In this document: positions 39,390 through 46,856 of the stretch, in pieces
How positions within the stretch are numbered: position 1 is the first letter of the stretch
Layout: every line of letters begins with the position of its first letter
DNA from: Terriglobales bacterium
GTDB taxonomy: Bacteria > Acidobacteriota > Terriglobia > Terriglobales > Acidobacteriaceae
NCBI GenBank assembly: GCA_035561515.1
Contig: DATMXP010000039.1
Location: 62,001 to 126,000, forward strand
DNA: 64,000 nucleotides
Direction of reading: 5' to 3'
Notes under the pieces: model-generated
The model's database searches: none
What the model was told of the DNA's origin: nothing
What the model saw: the letters and a program-made list of their open reading frames with translations, nothing else
Made by a program: the position numbers and the translations under genes

Positions 39390-41876
39390 TTGGCTAAAGG
39401 TTTAGTGATTGTCGAGTCGCCTGCGAAGGCAAAAACGATCCAGAAGTATCTGGGCAAGGGGTTCAGTGTCGAAGCTTCATACGGACACGTGAAAGACCTG
39501 CCGAAGAACAACCTGGGCGTGGATGTCGAGGGCGATTTCGATACCGAATACATCGTGATACCTGGAAAGGAAAAGGTCCTTTCCAAACTGAAGAAGCTGG
39601 CGAAATCAGCAGACACCATTTACCTGGCGCCTGACCCTGACCGCGAAGGTGAAGCGATTGCCGCCCATCTGGCCGAGGAACTTGGCGGCGACGGATTCGA
39701 CGGCAAGAAGAAAAAGAAGTCTGCCGAGGCGGTGGACATCCGCCGCGTGACTTTCAACGAAATCACGCAGCGCGCGGTGAAAGACGCTTTCGAGCACACG
39801 CGCGATATCGATCGCAACCTCGTGGACGCGCAGCAGACGCGGCGTGTGCTGGACCGCATCGTCGGTTACCAGGTGTCGCCGCTGCTTTGGGACAAGGTTC
39901 GGCGTGGGCTTTCCGCCGGGCGCGTGCAAACGGTAGCGCTACGACTGATCGTGGAACGCGAGCGCGAAATCAAAGCGTTCGTTAAACAGGAATACTGGAC
40001 GATTGACGCGCACCTTGCAGGACCCAAGCCTCCGGCATTCGACGCCCGATTAATCGGTAAGGGCGACGAGAAGATTGAAGTCCCGAACGAGGAAGAGTCG
40101 AAGAAGATTGTTTCGTTCCTCGAGGGCGCCGACTGGACCGTCAAATCGGTCGACAAGAAAGAGCGTCGCCGGAATGCCACGGCTCCGTTCACGACTTCGA
40201 AATTGCAGCAGGATTCGTCGCGCAAACTTCGCTTCTCGGTGAAGCGCACGATGATGATCGCGCAACGCTTGTATGAAGGCGTGGAACTCGGCGATGAAGG
40301 CCTCGTCGGTCTGATTACATACATGCGTACGGATTCGACGCGAGTGTCGAATGACGCTCTGGCGGAAGTGCGCGAGTACATCCCTGCGCAGTATGGACCG
40401 CAGTATCTGCCCGAATCGGCGAATACGTACAAGTCAAAGCAGAAGGGCGCGCAGGAAGCGCACGAAGCGATTCGCCCGACATCCGTAACACGGCATCCTG
40501 ATGAGATTAAGAAGTACCTCCAGGAAGACGAGTACAAGGTTTACAAGCTGATCTGGCAGCGCTTCGTCGCGTCTCAGATGACCCCGGCTGTGTTCGACCA
40601 GACGACCGTTGATATCGACGCGTCAAAGAACAACGAGTCGTACCGCTTCCGCGTGACGGGTTCCGTTCTGAAGTTTGACGGTTTCCTGAAGGTCTACGAA
40701 GAAGCGAAGGATACGAAGGACGAAGAGGACGAGGCGCTGAAGCACAAGTTGCCTGCGCTTGAAGCCGGCCAGAAACTGAAGCTGAAAGAGTTGAAGCCGG
40801 AGCAGCACTTTACGGAACCTCCGCCGCGCTACAACGAAGCCTCGCTGGTGAAGGAACTGGAAGAGCGCGGCATCGGGCGTCCGTCTACGTATGCTGCGAT
40901 TCTGACGACGATCCAGGAGCGCCAATACGTGACCAAAGTCGGCGGCAAGTTTGCGCCGACGGAAATCGGACTGGTAGTCACCGACCTGCTGGTGGAGAAC
41001 TTCAAGGACATCTTCGATCCTGCCTACACGGCACGACTGGAAGAAGAACTCGACGACATCGAAAACGGCGAAGAGAAGTGGACCGATGCGATGCGCGATT
41101 TCTACGAAAAATTCCAGAAGGACCTCTCCTATGCCGAAAAGCACATGGAGAACCTGAAGGCGATGGAAAAGCCCACCGACGAGAAGTGTGAACGGTGCGG
41201 ATCGCCGCTGGTGCTGAAGTGGGGCAAGCACGGATCGTTCTACGCGTGTTCCGCGTACGACAAGAAGAATCCCGAGAGCTGCACGTTTACGAAAGAAAAC
41301 CCGATCAACCTGACCGATCTCGACCAAGCGGACGGCATGCAGGAGACGACGCAGGAAGAATACTGCGAGAACTGCGGACGTCCGATGGTACTGAAACGCG
41401 GCCGGTTCGGGCAGTTCATGGCATGCTCGGGGTATCCGGACTGCAAGACTACCCGGCGACTGGATCAGGGCAAGAAGGTGCCGGACATTCCGCTGGAAGA
41501 GAAGTGCCCCGAATGCGGACGCAACATGGTGCTGCGTCACGGCCGTTACGGCGAGTTTACGTCGTGCTCGGGTTACCCGGACTGCAAGTACATCAAGCAG
41601 AACTTCATCGGCATGAAGTGTCCGGAATGCAAAGAGGGTGAGCTTGTCGAGAAGCGGGCGCGCCGCAGAGGAAATTCCTTCTACGGATGCTCGCGCTACC
41701 CGAAGTGTAAGTTCACGTCGGCGCAGAGACCCGTTCCGGAAAAGTGCCCGAAGTGCGGACACGATCACCTGGTGCAGAAATTCCTGAAGGCCGGACCGGT
41801 CATCGCGTGTCCGAATGACAAGTGCGACTACGAGAGGGAGGCCCCAGAGTTGGCGGCCCCGACAGCAGTCGCGTAA
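39390..41876 (+). CDS. topA: DNA topoisomerase I (type IA)
   Basis: The 828-residue enzyme relaxes negative supercoils. TTG 39390 is the start, with GAGGAAAAG just before it. The TOPRIM domain is at the N-terminus (VIVESPAKAKTI; DPDREGEA metal site), and the active-site tyrosine is Y311 (ITYMRTDSTR). The C-terminus carries five zinc-ribbon modules of the C-x2-C...C-x4-7-C type (from about residue 600), more than the three usual in E. coli, the fourth and fifth more diverged. A terminator follows at 41894. Confidence 0.97.
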   Translation: MAKGLVIVESPAKAKTIQKYLGKGFSVEASYGHVKDLPKNNLGVDVEGDFDTEYIVIPGKEKVLSKLKKLAKSADTIYLAPDPDREGEAIAAHLAEELGGDGFDGKKKKKSAEAVDIRRVTFNEITQRAVKDAFEHTRDIDRNLVDAQQTRRVLDRIVGYQVSPLLWDKVRRGLSAGRVQTVALRLIVEREREIKAFVKQEYWTIDAHLAGPKPPAFDARLIGKGDEKIEVPNEEESKKIVSFLEGADWTVKSVDKKERRRNATAPFTTSKLQQDSSRKLRFSVKRTMMIAQRLYEGVELGDEGLVGLITYMRTDSTRVSNDALAEVREYIPAQYGPQYLPESANTYKSKQKGAQEAHEAIRPTSVTRHPDEIKKYLQEDEYKVYKLIWQRFVASQMTPAVFDQTTVDIDASKNNESYRFRVTGSVLKFDGFLKVYEEAKDTKDEEDEALKHKLPALEAGQKLKLKELKPEQHFTEPPPRYNEASLVKELEERGIGRPSTYAAILTTIQERQYVTKVGGKFAPTEIGLVVTDLLVENFKDIFDPAYTARLEEELDDIENGEEKWTDAMRDFYEKFQKDLSYAEKHMENLKAMEKPTDEKCERCGSPLVLKWGKHGSFYACSAYDKKNPESCTFTKENPINLTDLDQADGMQETTQEEYCENCGRPMVLKRGRFGQFMACSGYPDCKTTRRLDQGKKVPDIPLEEKCPECGRNMVLRHGRYGEFTSCSGYPDCKYIKQNFIGMKCPECKEGELVEKRARRRGNSFYGCSRYPKCKFTSAQRPVPEKCPKCGHDHLVQKFLKAGPVIACPNDKCDYEREAPELAAPTAVA

Positions 41877-41893
41877 AACTCAAATTGCTCCTG

Positions 41894-41928
41894 AAGCCCG
41901 GCTTGCTGTTGCCGGGCTTTATAATTTT
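41894..41928 (+). terminator. Terminator after topA
   Basis: AAGCCCGGC (41894-41902) pairs with GCCGGGCTT (41911-41919), followed by TATAATTTT. Confidence 0.85.
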
Positions 41929-41981
41929 GCTGAAATTTCGACCTAAACGGAGGGCTTGCGCAAGCAAGCAGGAGAGCCAAT

Positions 41982-42428
41982 ATGTCAGCTACGGCAGCAG
42001 ATGCACAGGTGGTTATACAGTTGTACGATCTTCGTCGCGAACCCGAAATGCGAAAGGCAAGGAACTGGTTCGCCATGGAATTCCATCCGACATCGGCAGA
42101 TGAAGTCATGAGCGTGGTTTCCGCGATGGGGTCGGACGCCAACCGCTACTTCCGGATGGTGACAAGCTATTGGGAGATGGCGGCAACGCTGGCACTGCAC
42201 GGTGCAGTAAACGAGGAACTGTTCCTGGACACGCAAGGGGAAATGTTCTTCATCATGGCCAAGATCTATCCGCATCTCGAAGGTGTTCGCGAGAAGATGG
42301 CGAATCCCGAAGCCATGAAGAAGTGCGAGACGCTCATCAACCGGTCGGAAGCGGGCCGGAAGAAGTTGCAGGCGTTCGTGGCGCGGGTGGAGCGGATGCG
42401 GTCCATGGCTGCGGCACAGAAGAAATAG
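41982..42428 (+). CDS. Conserved-looking hypothetical protein, helical
   Basis: The 148-residue protein is not recognised. It is predicted helical, without signal or membrane segment, and Met/Ala/Glu rich, with FAMEFHPTSADEVMSVVSAM near the N-terminus and NRSEAGRKKLQAFVARVERM near the C-terminus. AGGAGAGCCAAT precedes the ATG. It has its own terminator and is a single-gene unit. Confidence 0.75.
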   Translation: MSATAADAQVVIQLYDLRREPEMRKARNWFAMEFHPTSADEVMSVVSAMGSDANRYFRMVTSYWEMAATLALHGAVNEELFLDTQGEMFFIMAKIYPHLEGVREKMANPEAMKKCETLINRSEAGRKKLQAFVARVERMRSMAAAQKK

Positions 42429-42445
42429 GCGGTTGCATTCCCACC

Positions 42446-42479
42446 AAACCCGGCTGCGGCCGGGTTTTCTATTGTGTTT
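42446..42479 (+). terminator. Terminator after the 41982-42428 gene
   Basis: AAACCCGGC (42446-42454), TGCG loop, GCCGGGTTT (42459-42467), then TCTATTGTGTTT. Confidence 0.85.
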
Positions 42480-42583
42480 CACAGTTCAAGCGGGAACTCG
42501 GAAAACCATCCCTGAGGCCCGGGCATCTCTTCAGGTAGCTGTTTTCCATCGGCTTATACCCCTTTTCGAAACGGTTTAGAACA

Positions 42584-42979
42584 ATGGCTCAGAACTTGAC
42601 TGATGTGCTTCGCCGCGAGTTGAACGACATCCATAAAAGGATGGAGCAACTTACCCGGCGTCAACAGGCGATTCAACACCTACTCAAAACCTACAGTGCC
42701 GCCGGCAATCGCCGCGGTGGAACACTGGTCTCCATGCCGATGGCTGTCGAGAACCAGTTATCGACGCTGGATATGGCAGAGAGGATGATCGAAAAGCACG
42801 GCGAAATGAAGGCCGAGGAAATCATGGAAGCCATCCGGCAGGAGTTTGGGGTGAAGCCTGCCCATACTCTTCCGCAAATGCTATACATCCGGGCAAGGGC
42901 AAAGAAGCGGTTTTATCGCAGTCCGGAAGGCAAGTTCGGAATTGTGGAGAAGAAGAAGTCTCCGAAACGCGCCGCATAA
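42584..42979 (+). CDS. Hypothetical protein: N-terminal coiled coil and C-terminal winged-helix-like (HARE-HTH-like) domain
   Basis: The 131-residue protein begins with a heptad-like helix (LTDVLRRELNDIHKRMEQLT, residues 5-24) and ends with a small helical domain: MAERMIEKHGEMKAEEIMEA, then VKPAHTLPQMLYIRARAKK and FYRSPEGKFGI, which recalls the HARE-HTH/winged-helix pattern of RNA polymerase delta subunits. The basic KKKSPKRAA tail suggests nucleic-acid contact. This is inference from pattern only. It may be a small DNA-associated regulator. Confidence 0.65.
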   Translation: MAQNLTDVLRRELNDIHKRMEQLTRRQQAIQHLLKTYSAAGNRRGGTLVSMPMAVENQLSTLDMAERMIEKHGEMKAEEIMEAIRQEFGVKPAHTLPQMLYIRARAKKRFYRSPEGKFGIVEKKKSPKRAA

Positions 42980-42984
42980 GAAAC

Positions 42985-43041
42985 GTGCCGGACCCGGCTG
43001 GCCACCTCCCCCGAAACAGCCAGCCGGTACATGTCCGGCAC
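42985..43041. other. Two-tier 57-nt inverted repeat
   Basis: Outer arms GTGCCGGAC (42985-42993) and GTCCGGCAC (43033-43041), and inner arms CCGGCTGGC (42994-43002) and GCCAGCCGG (43019-43027), are both perfect 9-bp pairs. They are stacked, with a five-base bulge (TACAT) on one side and a 16-base C-rich loop. No T-run follows, so it is not a standard terminator although it lies just after the 42584 gene. Confidence 0.6.
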
Positions 43042-43054
43042 AACCTAATGGCGG

Positions 43055-43165
43055 TTAGAGTCCGCCCAATTCCCGTAATCGAATCAGCCCATCGGATTCC
43101 AGTCGCCGCCTAAATAGCCACCGAGCGACCAACACCCCGAATCCCAGATACAGAGCCTTCCACAT
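43055..43165 (-). CDS. Possible 36-residue membrane peptide
   Basis: From an ATG at 43165, preceded by GCGGGGGGACC, the minus strand encodes MWKALYLGFGVLVARWLFRR plus 16 more residues: one short hydrophobic helix and a basic stretch. The good ribosome site and amphipathic end are suggestive, but the frame is very short and there is no other support. Confidence 0.3.
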   Translation of the reverse strand: MWKALYLGFGVLVARWLFRRRLESDGLIRLRELGGL

Positions 43166-43524
43166 GGTCCCCCCGCTATTGCTGCTGTGAGTTCCATCTC
43201 CGATCCCCATGTCACAGCGTCGATGAGCGAACTGTATTCCCGACGTGGAGCTAAGTAAACGTCGCTCCGGTAACGTTCGGGAGTTACCGTGGTCAGCACG
43301 AATCGTAGGTGGGCCGAATCACAATTCCGGTGCTGCACACGAACCAAACCGGTGTTCCTTTTGTCACGAGGGCCTGAAAACGCTTATGTACACCGACTTG
43401 GTGCATGCGTCACGGCAAGGTGGACAAGGCGCCGGGGAGGGTGAGAAGGGCTGTTGAAAAGATTGGACTTGTAAGACAGGCGTTCCGATTCGGAACCAGA
43501 GTAGTTGGGATCATCACAAAAGAT
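43166..43524. other. Gene-poor stretch without recognised features
   Basis: No convincing reading frame, RNA gene or repeat is seen here. The stretch separates the housekeeping region from the respiratory island and ends at the first CRP-type operator. Confidence 0.5.
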
Positions 43525-43540
43525 TGTGAGATGTATCACA
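43525..43540. promoter_or_regulatory. CRP-type operator, perfect consensus
   Basis: TGTGAGATGTATCACA matches TGTGA-N6-TCACA exactly. It lies 190 bp upstream of the CRP-family gene at 43731 and suggests autoregulation. Confidence 0.7.
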
Positions 43541-43572
43541 GAGATTTGGAACACCGCATCGGACACTAGCCT

Positions 43573-43588
43573 CGTGACAAAGATCACA
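43573..43588. promoter_or_regulatory. CRP-type operator
   Basis: CGTGACAAAGATCACA contains GTGA-N6-TCAC exactly. It is centred 48 bp (about 4.6 turns of the helix) after the perfect site at 43525. Confidence 0.65.
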
Positions 43589-43730
43589 TTTGGGCTGCTA
43601 GACGAACGAGGTGTGTTTACCGCGGGCGCAGCCATGAACTGTCGCTGGGGATTACTCCGGTGGTGCAGGCCATGAGCACGGCGCGAGGCGCAAACGGTCT
43701 CGTCGTGATTCTGTCACAGGGGGTTGTGCC

Positions 43731-44453
43731 GTGCTATCACCATATGGTCTCGACATTATAGAAAGCTGTTTTACATGTAAATTACGCGCTGATCGCCTGT
43801 TTTGCGATCTGCCTACCGGCGCGTTGCAGTCATTCGAAACAATTAAATACGCCACTGCTTATCCGAAAGGCGCAGTCCTGTTTGTGGAAGGCCAGGCACC
43901 CCGCGGAATCTACGTTCTCTGCAAAGGTCGCGTGAAACTTTCCATCTGCTCCACAGATGGCAAAACCTTGATCCTGAAAGTTGCCGAACCTGGTGAAGTA
44001 CTCGGGTTAAGCGCCACGGTTTCAGGGAAGGCTTATGAGCTAACGGCGGAGACGCTGGACCCGTGCCAGGTGAACTTCGTGAAACGGGAAGATTTCCTGC
44101 GTTTTCTGCGCGAGCACGCGGACGCGTGTTTCCGGGTTGCCGAGCAGCTCAGCGACAAGTACAACGCCGCTTGCCATGAAATCAGGTCTCTGGGCCTGTC
44201 GCATTCGGCGGCGGAAAAGCTTGCGAAGCTGTTGCTTGAGTGGAGCGCGAAGAATGGGGAATCGAACAAGGTAGAACCGCGCCTGAAGCTGGCTTTGACG
44301 CATGAAGAGATTGCGCAGATGATCGGCACGTCACGCGAAACGGTGACACGATTGTTTGCCGACCTGAAGAAGCGCCAGATTGTAATGGCAAAGGGCTCGA
44401 CGTTACTGATACGCAACAAGGCCGCGCTGAAGTCCATCGCCAGCGCATCGTAA
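43731..44453 (+). CDS. CRP/FNR-family transcription regulator with N-terminal Cys cluster
   Basis: The 240-residue regulator has a cyclic-nucleotide-binding-like effector domain (about 30-140), a dimerisation helix and a winged helix. Recognition helix SRETVTRLFADL (R202, E203, R207) matches the R-E-x3-R code that reads GTGA half-sites in E. coli CRP. The cAMP-contact R-S pair is absent. The N-terminus has C13-x2-C16-x8-C25, with C112 further on, recalling but not copying the FNR iron-sulfur ligands. GTG start with AGGGGG seven bases upstream. Two GTGA-N6-TCAC operators precede it. Confidence 0.9.
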   Translation: MLSPYGLDIIESCFTCKLRADRLFCDLPTGALQSFETIKYATAYPKGAVLFVEGQAPRGIYVLCKGRVKLSICSTDGKTLILKVAEPGEVLGLSATVSGKAYELTAETLDPCQVNFVKREDFLRFLREHADACFRVAEQLSDKYNAACHEIRSLGLSHSAAEKLAKLLLEWSAKNGESNKVEPRLKLALTHEEIAQMIGTSRETVTRLFADLKKRQIVMAKGSTLLIRNKAALKSIASAS

Positions 44454-44518
44454 GGAACAATAGCGGTCCGGAAATCCATGATGTTATTGCGCATCGGTTC
44501 AAAGGCATCACGATAATT

Positions 44519-44534
44519 TGTGACTCCAATCACT
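44519..44534. promoter_or_regulatory. CRP-type operator upstream of the truncated CRP paralog
   Basis: TGTGACTCCAATCACT contains TGTGA-N6-TCAC. Its centre is 43 bp from the ATG at 44570, close to the spacing of a class II activator site if the start is near the ATG. Confidence 0.6.
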
Positions 44535-44569
44535 GTGTGGTTGGTCCGAAGCGAGAGATAACGTGAGTC

Positions 44570-45070
44570 ATGGAGAGCGCAACGCATCAGAGCTGCTTTA
44601 AATGCGAACTGCGCCCGGACCGCGTTTTTTGCGACCTCCCGGCGGAGGCATTGATATCTTTCGACAGCATTAAATCGGTCCAGCAACTTCCGCGGGGCGA
44701 GACCCTGTTTCAAGAGGGAAGGCTGCCGCGCGGAATTTTTGTCCTGTGCGAAGGGCGCGTGAAGTTATCGGTTTGTTCGGAAACGGGCAAGCGGTTAATG
44801 CTTCGAGTGGCGGGCCCGGGAGAGGTGCTGGGCTTGAGCGCCACAATGTCGGGTAAGCCGTACGAAATCACGGCGGAAATCCTCGACAACGCGCAAGTCG
44901 CATTTGTAAAGCGCAAGGACCTCTTGCGGTTCCTTAAGGATCATCGCGAAGCCTGCATGCAGGTAGTGCACCTGCTGAGCCAGGATCTACATGTCGCATT
45001 TGATCGCGTTCGTACCGTCGGATTAACCCGTTCCCGGCGGCCGCGCATTCCTGTTCGAGCTCGCGCCTAA
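44570..45070 (+). CDS. CRP/FNR-like protein lacking the DNA-binding domain
   Basis: The 166-residue protein is a close paralog of the regulator at 43731: the same Cys pattern (SCFKCEL...FCDLP), LPRGIFVLCEGRVKLSVCS and GPGEVLGLSATMSGK. It stops after the dimerisation helix, where the paralog continues into the winged helix, and ends in a short basic tail (RSRRPRIPVRARA). Another frame after about 45035 reads remnants (FLFELAPKG) resembling the paralog, so a frameshift plus deletion probably removed the domain. It could act as a sensor-only partner, a dominant inhibitor by heterodimer formation, or a decaying gene. Confidence 0.8.
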   Translation: MESATHQSCFKCELRPDRVFCDLPAEALISFDSIKSVQQLPRGETLFQEGRLPRGIFVLCEGRVKLSVCSETGKRLMLRVAGPGEVLGLSATMSGKPYEITAEILDNAQVAFVKRKDLLRFLKDHREACMQVVHLLSQDLHVAFDRVRTVGLTRSRRPRIPVRARA

Positions 45071-45120
45071 AGGGCGCCAGCGCATTTACCGGCCACACGA
45101 CTTCAACGTAAAGGAGTCGT

Positions 45121-45528
45121 ATGTTCCTGAGAGATCTGAGTATCGCCGTGCTGATTAGTACGCTGGTGCTAAGTGTCTCCGCTGCCGATCCCCAAAAGAC
45201 AACCGGGAAACACGCCTGTTTCAAATGCCACCTGCCGGAGCAGCGGACCATGCAGGGGACGCCTCATGAAGAAAAGGGCTGCGAGGGTTGCCACGGTCCG
45301 GGGGAGCAGCATCTAAGGGGTGGCGGTGATCCGGCGAAGATCTTCAGCTTTGTGAAGGCATCACCGGCGGAGGTCCGCGAACGATGCGGCCAGTGCCATC
45401 GAGATCCGGTGATGGAGCGGCATGCGGAGGGAGATGTGGCCTGCATCTCCTGTCATTCGTCCCACCACTACGTTCGCAAAAAGTATCTCTTGAAAGCGGA
45501 CGACAATCTCATGCAAAATCCTGCCTAA
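45121..45528 (+). CDS. Periplasmic tetraheme cytochrome c
   Basis: The 135-residue exported protein has a signal peptide (MFLRDLSIAVLISTLVLSVSA) and four heme motifs: CFKCH, CEGCH, CGQCH, CISCH. The stretch GCEGCHGPGEQHLRGGGDPA aligns with the N-terminal half of the decaheme protein at 45817 (GCESCHGPGSAHVEGGGDTT), so it is homologous to part of that protein. AAAGGAG precedes the ATG. It is probably an electron shuttle of the same conduit. It is followed by 288 bp without a gene that hold an operator at 45734. Confidence 0.88.
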   Translation: MFLRDLSIAVLISTLVLSVSAADPQKTTGKHACFKCHLPEQRTMQGTPHEEKGCEGCHGPGEQHLRGGGDPAKIFSFVKASPAEVRERCGQCHRDPVMERHAEGDVACISCHSSHHYVRKKYLLKADDNLMQNPA

Positions 45529-45733
45529 GCCTCAGTCTGGGGAAAAGCAAGAACCAGAGCGAGTTTAGAACGATTGGCCAGACGCAAGACCAACCGGGAG
45601 GTAACTCCCTTTTTAGCCTTTGTGGCAGTGGTCCGCACGCCCGTGGACGACTGAAGCACCGCCCGTCTCAGACTGAAATTTCCTGTTCCCAAATCAGAAC
45701 CGGTGCCAAACACCAAAATGAAGTTGTTGTATT

Positions 45734-45749
45734 TGTGACAAGTATCACG
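45734..45749. promoter_or_regulatory. CRP-type operator upstream of the decaheme/porin genes
   Basis: TGTGACAAGTATCACG contains TGTGA-N6-TCAC. A TAAGAA -10-like element begins at 45770, about 28.5 bp from the centre. Confidence 0.65.
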
Positions 45750-45816
45750 CCAAAACGCCTGCTGGGCCATAAGAATCGAAGCTCGTCGTGGGACGAAACG
45801 AACGTAGGAGCCAAGG

Positions 45817-46776
45817 ATGTCACGATTCAACAGAAGCATTCTTCTAATAATCACGGCCTTAGTGCTGCTCTGGTTGCCGGGGTCCGTTGCCTGGGGAAAG
45901 AAACCGCAACAGGCTACGGACACGAAGCAAACGAGTGCAGTACCGGCGTCGGCTCAGTATGTCGGGTCAGAGACATGTAAGGGCTGTCACGAAGAGGTAC
46001 ATAATCGGTTCGGGACGAATCCGCACTTTCAGTTGTTAAAGGAAGAGTCCGGCGGTAAGTCGAAGGAGTGGCACGGGTGCGAATCCTGCCATGGACCCGG
46101 TTCGGCGCACGTTGAGGGCGGCGGAGACACCACCAAGATTTTCAATCCCGGCAAGGCATCCGTGCAGCAGGCGAGCGCACAGTGCCTGCAGTGTCACCAG
46201 TCGGGGCATGACCAGAACAATTTCAAGAGTTCCGTGCACTTGACGAATGGAGTCGGATGCACCAGTTGCCATTCTGTGCACCAACCAAAGGAAAAGCGCT
46301 CGTTGCTTTCCGCGTCGCAGCCGACACTCTGCTATCAGTGCCACACGGAACAGCGCGCAGAGTTCAGCCGTCCGTTTCGCCATCGGGTGAATGAGGGGCT
46401 GGTCCAGTGCAGCGACTGCCACAACGTGCATGGCGGAACGCAGCAGAAGCAGATGCGAACCACCGCAGCGCAGGACCAGGTCTGCATGAAGTGCCATACG
46501 GAGAAGCGCGGGCCGTTCGTTTTTGAGCACATTCCGGTCAAAACCGAGGGGTGCCAGTCCTGCCATACGCCGCATGGATCGACCAATCCCCGCCTGCTGC
46601 GAACCAGCAATGTGAACCTGCTTTGCTTACAGTGCCATACGCTGGCGGCGAGTGGAGCACCTTCCCAAAATCCTGCCGGACCGGCACACAACCAGAACCA
46701 GAAGTACCAGTCCTGCACTTTGTGCCACGTGTACATACACGGATCGAACTTCAGCGAGGTGTTCTTCAAACCATGA
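45817..46776 (+). CDS. Decaheme cytochrome c, MtrA/DmsE family
   Basis: The 319-residue exported protein has a signal segment (ILLIITALVLLWLPGSVAW) and ten C-x2-C-H motifs (CKGCH, CESCH, CLQCH, CTSCH, CYQCH, CSDCH, CMKCH, CQSCH, CLQCH, CTLCH). Length, ten hemes and the spaced CHxxH pattern match MtrA/DmsE/PioA-type decaheme proteins, which sit inside an outer-membrane barrel and carry electrons across it. AGGAG lies upstream of the ATG. The gene for a barrel follows at 46857, so the pair forms a porin-cytochrome unit. Confidence 0.92.
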   Translation: MSRFNRSILLIITALVLLWLPGSVAWGKKPQQATDTKQTSAVPASAQYVGSETCKGCHEEVHNRFGTNPHFQLLKEESGGKSKEWHGCESCHGPGSAHVEGGGDTTKIFNPGKASVQQASAQCLQCHQSGHDQNNFKSSVHLTNGVGCTSCHSVHQPKEKRSLLSASQPTLCYQCHTEQRAEFSRPFRHRVNEGLVQCSDCHNVHGGTQQKQMRTTAAQDQVCMKCHTEKRGPFVFEHIPVKTEGCQSCHTPHGSTNPRLLRTSNVNLLCLQCHTLAASGAPSQNPAGPAHNQNQKYQSCTLCHVYIHGSNFSEVFFKP

Positions 46777-46856
46777 CAGAACAAACTTCGCGCAAACGAC
46801 GGCAGAGAGTGAACCAGGCGGAGCGCCGCCACAGCAACAGGGGTCCGGAGGCTCTT

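Noticed and set aside
43084..43347. 87-codon minus-strand frame in the gene-poor stretch
   Set aside because: No family, signal or ribosome site; composition looks random, and it overlaps a shorter frame with a better start signal.
43704..43718. CGTGATTCTGTCACA just before the regulator at 43731, resembling a further operator
   Set aside because: The spacer between GTGA and TCAC is five bases, not six, so it does not fit the register of the other sites.
46551..46856. Longer N-terminus for the porin gene
   Set aside because: It overlaps the decaheme coding region in another frame; the signal peptide and GGAGG favour 46857.
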